Source: Hymenochaete sp. R1 (Eukaryota > Basidiomycota > Agaricomycetes > Hymenochaetales > Hymenochaetaceae). From it: a stretch of DNA of 64,000 nucleotides. The notes beneath the pieces are model-generated. The model made no database searches. It saw only the letters and a list, made by a program, of their open reading frames with translations, and was not told the DNA's origin. The position numbers and the translations under genes are program-made. Positions 11,883 to 22,098 of the stretch are shown piece by piece. The DNA lies in assembly GCA_019400425.1 (NCBI GenBank), contig JAFREE010000003.1, positions 62,001 to 126,000 of the forward strand, read 5' to 3'. The stretch's first letter is position 1, and every line of letters starts with the position of its first letter.

Positions 11883-13665
11883 ATGTCCAAACGAAATGGA
11901 AGAAGTCGTGCACCGTCCGTGGCCAATGTGATCCATAATATAGAGTATGTGAACCTCTACGTTTGACGTGTAATTATTCAAGTCCACTGGCCTTCTAGAA
12001 CGGACAAACAGCATCATCTTACAGGCCCTTTCATGCCAGACACGTGAGCGTGTTCCCTTTTATACGCAGGGATTTCATGTTCTAATGGAATTTTAGGCCA
12101 ACGGACTCTCGTTCATCAACACCATTCCAGTCACACTTCAGCGTCAATGTCAAGGATGACCTCTACGAATCGAAAGGGTTCTGGAATGACCTCACCACTT
12201 TAAGATGGTTGCGCATTCCTTGTGAGTGGTTTTGCCTATCTCCAGTCCAATATCATTGGCTCACGCTCAATAGCTTCTTCTTTCAAGATGCTCATAATTC
12301 CTGTCATTTTATATGCAATATGTTTTGGTTTGGACGTCAAATCGAATCCATTTGAACCCATGCTCTTCATCTCACACGCAGTGCAAGGCTCCTCACCAGA
12401 CGATCCGCGGTATGCAAAGGGCTGGCTCGACCTTGTCTTCATTGCCTATCATATTATTGTCTTTACTTTCATCCGGCAATTTACGCTTCTTAAAATCGTC
12501 CATCCTATCGCAAGGCGGCTTGGAATACGGAAACAAGCGAAGCTGGATAGGTTCGGAGAGCAGGCTTACTGTGTCCTGTACTACGGGTTCATGGGGGCAT
12601 GGGGAACTGTGGGCTTTCTTTTTATTTGTTTGCGCTGTTAAATTCTCAATCTAATTGATATAGTATATTATGTCACAATTGCCGACGTGGTGGTATCGAA
12701 CGGAGTACTATTGGATAGGTACGGGACACTCATTTCGTTAGCTGGAAAACGGTTCCGCTGAAGACACTGCAGATTATCCTCATTGGGATATGAAGCCCAT
12801 GTTAAAGCGCTACTACTTGATGCATCTTTCGTACTGGATACAACAGCTTTTGATTCTGGCTTTGAGAATCGAGAAGCCTCGAAAAGATTTTCAAGAACTC
12901 GTCGCTCATCATATAGTGACCCTATGGCTTATTGGGTGAGTCTTTCATGGATTATTAAAAGCTTTCTGTGGGCTCACCCTTCTCTTTAAAAAGCTGGAGC
13001 TACGGTGTCAATATGACGCTGATTGGAAACGCAGTGTTTGTCAGCATGGACATCCCAGATGCATTCTTCGGAGTGAGCACCCTTCCGATACTCTACGGCC
13101 ATGATACTTATTATGCTCCAATTAGTTGTCTAAATTATTCAACTATCTCAATCTTGAGAGGACAAAGATCGTTAGTTTTGCCATATTTATGGCCATTTGG
13201 ACGTGGGTCTCCAAACGTGTGTCATCTCTGGATTTTGTCTGAACATAGCATTTCTTCAGGTACTTCCGTCACTGGCTGAATCTCGTTATTCTTTATTCCG
13301 TGTGGTTTGAGTTCGATCTTATACCGTACGTTATAAGCCCGAAATTCAATTGTACGATTTCTAACCTCGGCCAGTGAATCATCCAAACAATGGTCTCCTC
13401 CCGATGGAGTTTGGATGGTGTGGTGGATGAGATACCAGATCTTCGCCCCCTTGGTTCTACTTCAGCTTCTGAATTTGTTCTGGTATTACCTTATTCTGCG
13501 TGTCGCTCGCCGGTGAGTACCTTTATTTTTTATTCCGCCCAAAGCTTAGGCGTCATTACTGAACGTCCAAACTTTAGGGCAATTTCTGGAAATGAAGTGA
13601 CTGATGATCGCAGCGACGACGAAGATGAAGGCAATGATGAAGGCGAGAAAGAGAAGGAAGAGTGA
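11883..13665 (+). CDS. LAG1: Ceramide synthase (LAG1/LAC1, TLC domain)
   Basis: A multi-exon membrane protein beginning MSKRNGRSRAPSVANV. After a short cytosolic tail come HFSVNVKDDLYESKGFWND and several hydrophobic segments. The TLC domain carries the Lag motif region: YYWIDYPHWDMKPMLKRYY, FQELVAHHIVTLWLIG with the conserved His pair, WSYGVNMTLIGNAVFVSMD and IPDAFFGLSKLFNY. These residues define acyl-CoA-dependent ceramide synthases of the ER, which N-acylate long-chain bases. The C-terminus is a cytosolic, strongly acidic tail (DDRSDDEDEGNDEGEKEKEE), a common feature of fungal Lag1 proteins. The ATG is ~300 bp from the REX3 start on the other strand, so they share a promoter. Joining exons across 12620-12780 requires introns at 12608-12661 and after YYWI near 12719. 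Confidence 0.93.
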
Positions 13666-13819
13666 TTGGACTCGTACAAGAGAACAATTTGGAACTGACT
13701 TCCGTTCTTGGATGTCATATTTGGATATCCTAGCCAAAAAAATACAATCAAAAAATTATAATCTGCAATAAATCCTCGATCTCTCTTCATCCTCATGCAC
13801 AAGTCGCCTCGGAGGAAGT

Positions 13820-15492
13820 TCAAGATTGCCGCATCCCTTCGTCCTCCTGGAGGCCCGCCACATGTTTTTCATACACCTCATTACTGACCAGTCTGTCTGT
13901 AGCGCCCTCCAGCTCGGACCAATCCGAGTTCTCCTCCCAAGGCTTATGCTCTACCTTGAATGTACTTCCCATCTCGGTCGAGGCGATGGTCTGCTGCGGC
14001 CATCGCTCCTCCCGTTGAGCGTCAATCTGATTACCGCCTGCCATAGACTTGAGAGCGAGCATCGTGTACTGCAGCAACCCAGGACAATACCATAAGTCCT
14101 CGTCACTTTACTAGACGAACATACTCGAAAGGGAAAGAACTCACATGAGCATCATTACCGGCGTTATGCAAATGTTCGGTCGGAATCTTTAGGAGCTTGC
14201 ACACTCTTTCCAATTTGGATTTCTGGCCGGATTCGCCTTCGAGCCCGCCAAAGAGGTCGGCTGTGTCGATGATGTAGGTACCTATGTTCGGCGGTTCAAC
14301 AGGAAGGAAATACTGGTGTTCCTGGAACCGTGAGTTGTCGAAATAGGATGAGTTGGTAAGGTATCTGGGAAGACAGATCCGATGAGCATACATGGATCGA
14401 CAGATTATTCACGATACGAGAATACACGATACGAGAGTAGACGAACTTCATGTCCTGACTATGGTCATGGAAAACCAGAAAAAGAGGACCTTTACCCTGG
14501 AAATCCGCCACCATTTCACTTATCCTGCTTTTGAAGGCAACCCTGGGCAGCATCTCACTGGTTCCAAATTTGAAATGCTGAAACATGATATCGTCAGATC
14601 TTAGCATTTTATGAATGAACAAACTTTCAAGTCAGAACATACATTTCTCTTGTCGGGAACATACTGTCCGTTTGTTAAGAGCCTGTTCTCCTTAACAATG
14701 TAGTGTCCATCTCCCGATGTCTCGGTGTCACCCTCTCTTCGCAGGTAGCTGAAACCAAACTCGGTGACCGCAGTGTGATCCAACTCCCAGGCCTCTAAAT
14801 CGATGGCAAGCCATGTGCCGACCTTTGACGCATACAAGGACCGTACTTTCTCGAAATTTTGGCGGAACAAAGCGAGTGCTGAGTCTGCGCCTTTCAATTT
14901 TTTGTTACTTTTATCAATCGTCTGCAGGATTCCGTATGTCGTTAAGCAACGATTCCCTATGGGTGTGTATTAAATGCTGCAGAAACGAACTTTGATTGCA
15001 TTCTTGATCTCGGTGGGTGTTTTGTAGTAAACACTCGATACGTTGCGTAGAATTGAATCCGTAAGCAAGAAGTCGCTCGAAGGAATTGGAATAAGGTTCT
15101 TTGTCAAGCCCATAGCATGCAGCCAATAGCGTGCGTATTCAACCTGATTGGGAAGAAATGAGGAGGACGAGTTCCAACCAAAGAAAGATATGACATACCT
15201 GAGCGGACGACAACATCAAACGAGACTGCCCATGCGGTAAAGTCCCTATGGGTATTATGTTAGCTAATCGGATTGTGAGCATCAACACTATAGTACACCA
15301 CTAGCCTATGTACAAGCAAGCGCCCTTCTCGTCCCCGTCTCTGAAAGGATGCTCTGGACTGGCTAAGGCAAAGTTTGATAAAAACGCTTTGAGAGGGTAG
15401 ACATCCTCTGGATTATCCAACGCTTTTTGCCATTCAAATACGATGTCTGTGTATCTGTAGTAGCCTAAAGAAATTGGGACATCTGCGACCAT
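13820..15492 (-). CDS. Gfd2/YDR514C-like protein with DEDD 3'-5' exonuclease domain
   Basis: The coding frame begins MVADVPISLGYYRYTD and runs through at least six exons to a TGA/TAG at 13820. The C-terminal half is ribonuclease H-like: TWLAIDLEAWELDHTAVTEFG gives the Asp and Glu of motif 1, FLVFHDHSQDMKFV motif 2, GTYIIDTADLFGG motif 3, and HNAGNDAHYTMLALKSMA the His/Asp of motif 4. This order and the HNAGND motif match the Gfd2/YDR514C-like C-terminal domain found across fungi, whose substrate is unknown. The N-terminal ~120 residues (LKAFLSNFALASPEHPF, SSAQVEYARYWLHAMGL) are a conserved fungal extension. Intron 1 (15305-15246) seems to use a GC donor. A 15-bp tandem duplication repeats five residues (VYSRI, minus strand ~14407-14440). 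Confidence 0.8.
14407..14440. repeat. 15-bp tandem duplication inside the Gfd2-like coding sequence
   Basis: The + strand reads CACGATACGAGAATA followed by CACGATACGAGAGTA. Translated on the minus strand, this repeats the five residues VYSRI without breaking the frame. It falls just after nuclease motif 2. Confidence 0.75.
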
Positions 15493-15991
15493 GTTGACAG
15501 CACTATGGGCGTTGAATTAGAAGAAAGGATCAATTGGTCGAAAGCGCTGGACGCTGAAATGCTTGCTCACGACGCGCCGCGCCTCTTTCACGTAAAGTTC
15601 TCACGTTTGTACCAGCCCAAATACATCCAAACAGTCGGGGGCGATGAGCAGCAAGTTACTCTTAAATAGGATATTTTCTTTTTCCCCCAACCAATTACAC
15701 ATAGAAAAACAAGGATAACACGTATTTTGTCGCCAAATACATGATAAAATTACCCTATTACGAAGAAGTCTTGGGTAATAATACCTGCCAAATGAAGAGG
15801 AAAATAAATCATGCGCAAGCCACAAACAAACGCGATCACGCTCACGGCAAACTCCGAGACGCTTTTGAACTTGAACCATTTATTTTCTGTCTCAAACTTC
15901 AAAGGCTCGCTACACTACATCTCCTACTACCTCCTCCTTTCCGAGCCACCTCTCCCCCACTCCTCCATTCCCGTCCCGCTCACTAGCGACA

Positions 15992-16632
<641 letters not shown>

Positions 16633-17172
16633 TCCAATACGTGACGTCCTTCCCTTACCTCTTGATTTTTATCGTTCATTCTTCTTTTGTTTCTTGACGT
16701 CTCCGTTCCTTCGTTCTTGCTTTGTTGCTCACCGTATCGTTATGTCCCCTCACACGCGCTTCACGTCTCACGAAACTGCTGCACTTGCCTTCATTTTCTC
16801 TCATTAATACAGTCTCTCATTCACCCAGTACTTTTTACGAAGCGAAGCGACCCCTCTTAATGTACTTTTAACCCATCGCGCTACCTCCACCATCTATTCC
16901 GCCCCCGCAATTTTACGACTTGTTGATTTGAATTCTTAGAAAGAAAGGACTTGCAACGCGCGCATGTCATTGCACGGTCCTACTACTAATACGAGTGTCT
17001 AACTTAGGAATCACATGAGCAAGATGCGATATATACATAATTGCGAGGAAAACGAGTGTCCGAGAGAGGAGTGAGCGAAGAGCGCGAAGGAATCCAAGAA
17101 GCGAAAGAGACGAAGTTACCAGAACAGCAAAAGACAGTATCAGGTATGCGGAGCTCAAGAGCGGAGAGATCA
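16633..17172. other. Intergenic: convergent 3' ends
   Basis: About 540 bp between the CENP-A stop and the stop of the next gene on the opposite strand. It is pyrimidine-rich and presumably holds both 3' UTRs. No gene or repeat is recognised. Confidence 0.5.
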
Positions 17173-19771
17173 CAACCCGTGAGTATACAATCGGACTTTC
17201 ATACTGAGCTGGTGTGTATTGGCAGAGATCCCGATGTCGTCGAAAGTGACATGATCAGCGAGCGTCTTAGGCCTCCCGGGTACTGTACATTGCTCAATGT
17301 ACGCGTCTCCGAAGTGGCTCTTGATGTATCTCTTCGCGTCCTTCACTGTCATGTGGGGGCCATAGGCTACAATAAACGCCCATGGTAAGTAAGATTCTCA
17401 TTGCGTGTAGAGGGGAAGGTATACGCACGGATCAAGAACCAAGAGATTTTGTCCATCTCGTTCACGGAAACGAGCGTCATTGGTTCCCACTCATCAAAGA
17501 TGAAGGCCGGGACGGCCTGCTGTGGTATCATCTGTCCTGTCTTGGTTACAATGACGGTCGGGCGAGCGCTGCCGGGACATAGGATAACGACGTGGTTGTA
17601 CTGTGGTTGGAGGACACTGTTGAGAGGAACGGAAGATTGAATAAGTAGAGGGTCGACGCCGCGAGGTGAGATGACCTGAAGCTTGTCGCGCGCAGAGGGT
17701 TCTGGGAGATGAATCGTAAGTCCATTGTCTTCACAACCAACGAGAAATGTAACAGAAAACACGCACTAAATGAGTTTAGAGAAATTGCCTTATCGTACGA
17801 CCTTGCCCTCGGAGGCAACATCCACATCTCCACCACCACCCTCATAGTGTGCTTCCCAAAACTCCCAATCGTCTTCAACACGCTGAAGTTATGCGCCTCT
17901 TTCCGCTTCAGCAGTGTCCTAACCCTATCCACCGGGTCCCTAAATTCTTCCACCCTCTCGGGCGGTAGTCCAAAGTACGATATCACGGAAGGGTCGACGC
18001 TCGGTGCCGGCGAGTGCAACGGCACCACCGACGCCCTCGAGTCCGCACCCCTCGTCAGATCAGGTCTCTCGCCCCTGTCCCGCGCGTCCTCATGCTCCTG
18101 GTTCAGGTCCCTGAACGCCTGATCCTGACCATATCCTTGCCCATGCGCCCTTACGAACGCTCGCGGGTCTGGTGTCTGCGTGCGCGTCATCCTCGGCCGT
18201 CGTCGTGCTTCCCAGTCCTGTAAGGCGTCGTGGAAGTCCATGTCCGAGTCTGTGTTGCTGCTCACTGCGCTGGCGCTGTAGGGGGGAGGTGGCGTATCGG
18301 GGAGGTCGTAATCCGCTTCGGTCTCTTCCTCCGGGTCGAAATCTGAGAGCACGCTGATACTGCCCCCTGTTGTCGGTGGCGGCGCGTCGAATTGGGCTTG
18401 TTGTCGGGCACTTTCAAGCTCGCTTTGTTGCTGATGCTGTTGTTGCTGATGCTGATAGGCTTCCTCTAGGAGCCTGGCGCGCTCTCGTGCTTTTTCGTCA
18501 GAAACGTTAGAGTGTAGAGAGGCGCTGCTGGATCCGTCTTCGCTAGCGCGACTGGAGCTGGGAACGAACGACTGGGAGAGAGGGGATTGGATAAGTGGCG
18601 AGTGAGCGTGCTGGCGGCTGGGACTGCTACTATAAGGAGCTGTCGACGACATTGCGTAGGAGGGCCCGGGGCCACCGGATCTCGCACCAGCAGGAACAGC
18701 ACCAGCGTTGTTCGAACCGGTGGCGACCTGCAGTGCACGTAGACCTGCTGCAGCAACAGGAGCAAAGTTCGGTCGTCCGCCACTTCCAATACCACTTACC
18801 CCTCCTCTGACGCTCGTCCGTCCGCGCGACTGGAGCTCCATGTTCTCGCGCGCGGTGGCGGCAGCATTGTTGTATATGTCGGGCTTTCTCTTTGTGGGCC
18901 CGTTCCGCCGGAATAACGAGCTTATGGACGGTCTTTCCCCAGTTGGAGACGATAGCGAACGTGAGCGGAAGGGGGAAGGAGACTGGCGGTAGCCCGAGGG
19001 AGGTATACTCGGAAGTTTCTTGGTGGGTGCCGGTGCTGGTGAAGCCCCTCGAGAAAGGGTCGCTCCTACGCTTATGCCTGCGCCGGGACTAGGTGGCGGG
19101 CTGTAATCTTGAGGCTCGATGTTGCGAGCTATCTGTTCCAGACGGTCAAGAGTAACACCATGGTTCCGGAGTTCCGCATGGGCTGTATCGGTGGACTGCT
19201 GAAGTCGCTTGACCATCGAGACGAGACGAGTGATATCCGTCCTGTTTGCCTCTTCGCTCTCCTTCTGCCATGTGTGGATATCTACGACCATCTGAAGCTA
19301 CATCACACCACAACGTAATCAGATTCCCAATCTCTTCGATGGCGACGACGACGGCGCAAAAAAAAGAAGTAAAAGAAGAAAAAAAACAAGCCAACTCACA
19401 TTCAGAATCGATATCAGCTCCGTCAGAGCATGCTGCGCATCCGTAATCATCGCCGCGTTCTCCTGCGTCCTTAAAAGCGACGTCACCCAGCTCTGCTGCC
19501 CCACCACCCCAATCGTCTCCGCCGTCTTCCGGAACGTCCGATCCAAGTCCTCCAACCGCCTCAACACAGCCGACGACCCGCCCCCCGCATCCTTTCCTCC
19601 ACTCGCGCTCTCACTCGCACTCGCACTCTCAATCATATCCTTTGCGCGCATCGTGATCATCTCGCAGCGGTCCTTGAGCTGCGCACAGCGCGCCCGGTTG
19701 GACTTGACGGTGCAGTAGGCATTGTAGACGACGCCGAAGGACGAGATGAGGCTTGTGATGCCGTCGATCAT
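17170..19771 (-). CDS. Large disordered protein with an MLKL-like N-terminal helical bundle
   Basis: Exons on the minus strand join to about 770 residues. Exon 1 (19771 to ~19398) encodes MIDGITSLISSFGVVYNAYC and three to four amphipathic helices (NRARCAQLKDRCEMI, AVLRRLEDLDRTFRKT, WVTSLLRTQENAAMI, ALTELISILN) that continue into exon 2 (DIHTWQKESEEANRTD). The NxARCxxLxxRC pattern resembles the MLKL N-terminal domain (four-helix bundle plus brace) common in basidiomycete proteins; this is inference. A ~330-residue Ser/Pro/Gln-rich disordered region follows, with QHQQQQHQQQSELE. A folded C-terminal part (SYFGLPPERVEEFRDPVDRV, ARDKLQVISPRGVDPLLIQS, HMTVKDAKRYIKSHFGDAYI) has no family I can name. 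Introns lie at ~19398-19293, ~17768-17703 and ~17429-17371. The last is the least certain, and the exact C-terminus is tentative. Confidence 0.72.
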
Positions 19772-20668
19772 CCTTGCCTCGGGGTGGGGGGAGAGGAGGG
19801 GTGGGAGGGTTGTCTATCGACAGGTACGTACGCTGTGTTGGTTACTCGGTTTGGTTTGGATATGAGTGTGTGATCCACTGAGGGAGCGTCGTAAGTATAA
19901 CTATAGGGAGACGCAGACGCAGATGTGGGGAGGTCGTGTATGAACGAGTGTCGGTCAGTTGGGGCCTTGAGAGAATGTGTAGGCTTGCAAGGGGGCGGAG
20001 GGTAGAAGAAAGAAGGTGAGTACGGAGCCGAAGACAAAATGAATGAATGAGCGTGTGTGGGGGGAGGGGGGTCTCCAAGTACGAGTACCAGAGCAAGAGG
20101 AAGGAGGAGGGAAGAAGGGGGTCCGGCAGGAGGGGGAAAGGAGCAATGAAGACTCGCCTTTCCCAAACGGCAGACAGGACCTGCTATCAAAGCAGCCAGT
20201 CTCCAGATACCATATACAAGAGGCAAAGACAGATACAAACCAGCAAAGCAAGTCTAGGATTCCGTCTTGGGATTATACGTCTCACGAACGCAAATGTAGA
20301 GGGGGACCTGTTGGATTGCAAAGGTGACCCTCCCCCAGGCTCCCAGGCTCTCAAGCGGCAAGTGCGCGCTCCTGCATCAACATTGCATGTCGTCGGAATC
20401 AACTTTGCTTTGTAGTTCTTTTTTTTTGACGCGATTAACGCGAAAGGAGGAAAGCAGAGGTGCGTACACTGGCATAGTGTGAGTGTATGTTTTTCTCGTT
20501 CACTCAGACTTACGACTCGTCGGGTAATCCTTGTGAAAGGACGATTGCTGGACTGGACATACCCCGTCCGTTATTGATCGGATCCAAGGTCGAAGGTTGA
20601 AGAGTCGCGTTTCGCGAAGCACAAACACATAGCGACAAGGTGGTGAAGTGATACGGATTTCAAGTTTT

Positions 20669-20688
20669 CGATTCGATTCGATTCGATT
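20669..20688. repeat. (ATTCG)n microsatellite
   Basis: About four tandem copies of the pentamer ATTCG. Confidence 0.8.
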
Positions 20689-21198
20689 TGGTCCAATTTG
20701 AAGTAAAAACTAAAGAGAAGAGAGAAGAGGTGGAGAGTTGACTCGAGAGAGTTCACGTGCAGGGAGCAACGAGCAAAGATTGAAAGAAGGCAGAGGGCAG
20801 AGGAAGAGGAAGGAAGACTCGGAGAAATGACGGAAGCTTGAGAACCCAAAGCCAAAAAAGTCACACAGCGCATGAAGAAAAAACTTTTTCAAGGAAAGAA
20901 AGAAAGGAAAACGCAGTCCCATGAAACCCATCCCGTCATGTCACAAAAGGGGGAAAAAAAGAAACTCGTAAAGAAAGAAAAAGGAAGAAAAAGTCGTTGT
21001 AATTGTTGTAATTGCAGTAGTGCTAGTAATGGTAATAGTAAAGAGTAGCTAGATGCCATATGAACATTGAAGTTGTACAACGCAACGCAACGCAACGCAC
21101 GAGAGAGAAAAAAAGAGGAACGCGCGGCCTCGTAGGTTGCGAAACGAGAAAGAGAATGAAAGATAGAGAAAGAAAAGAAGAAAAAAAGGAGAAGAAAT

Positions 21199-21218
21199 TG
21201 GGTTGGGTTGGGTTGGGT
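21199..21218. repeat. (TTGGG)n microsatellite
   Basis: Four tandem TTGGG units inside the purine-rich gap. The unit differs from the TTAGGG telomere repeat, and nothing suggests a telomere here. Confidence 0.85.
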
Positions 21219-22098
21219 CGTTCATGCTAAAAAAAAAAAGGAGACAGAGTGAAGAAGTTAAAAAAAGAAAAATGCGGATGGTCGAGATTGAGATTGGTGA
21301 GTTTGAACAGAGGAGTACTAGTGAAAAGAAAGGAGGAAATGAAGAAAAATGGTAGAGTTACAAACAAAGCAAGCATTGAAGACACAAAAAAAGGCCACCG
21401 GGGAGGGGGGGGGGACGGTGATTGATAATTATTAATTATTAATTAGGGGACGGGGGAGGCCTGAATGTCACCAGAGATGCGGAATGCGTGTGGACTGCGT
21501 AGATAGCTGGAGCTAAGGAAGGAAAGAAAAAATATTATGGTCCAAGTTTTTCTAAAGTAAGAAAGTAAAAGGGAAAGCGAAGAAAAAGTCATAGGCATGG
21601 ATGAATATGAAATTGGATGTGGATTGTGAATATGAATGTCATGAAGGTTCCAGTTGGGGACAAAGGCAGAAGAAAGAAACAATTGCGAGGAGGCGTGAGA
21701 TCAGATGGATGCAAGAAAGTTAAAGAAAAGAAAAGAGAGAAAAGGAAGAAAAGGAACGAAGGAAGGTGGTATAACGAACGAACGGACGACGGTCTTGCAT
21801 CAGGAGTCAAGAGAGCTCATGCCTGAGTGAGGCTGACCTCACTCACGCTCTCGCTCTGCATCTGCAGTATGCAACGTAGATGCAGATGCAGATGAGGTAC
21901 TCATCGGAAGCTAAAAAGACCCGACGAATAACAAAGAAGGGGGGGGGGGGAACACACAGAACTCGAGTCCGAAGAGAAAAGAAGCGTCACAGTCCGAAAA
22001 TTGAATAGATAAGCGATGATGGGATGCCAGTGGGGCGCTATCCGTATGCGTATGCTAAAGAAAAAAAAGTGCCAGAGGATTCGGCCACCTACATCACA

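Larger units (their letters stand above)
19772..22098. other. 2.3-kb low-complexity intergenic region
   Basis: The region lies between the promoter of the preceding minus-strand gene and the 3' end of the next one. It holds only short low-complexity frames. The + strand is strongly purine-rich from about 20700 to 22000 (long GAAAGAAAGA-type runs, several A and G homopolymers), with (ATTCG)n, (TTGGG)n and GATGCA repeats. I see no supported gene, RNA or transposon. Confidence 0.6.

Noticed and set aside
19768..20238. 156-residue minus-strand frame upstream of the MLKL-like gene
   Set aside because: Low complexity (Ser/Pro/Leu runs); overlaps the promoter and has no domain or splice support.
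21199..21218. TTGGG repeats as telomere-like or CRISPR-like sequence
   Set aside because: Short pure tandem repeat with no spacers and the wrong telomere unit; a simple microsatellite.
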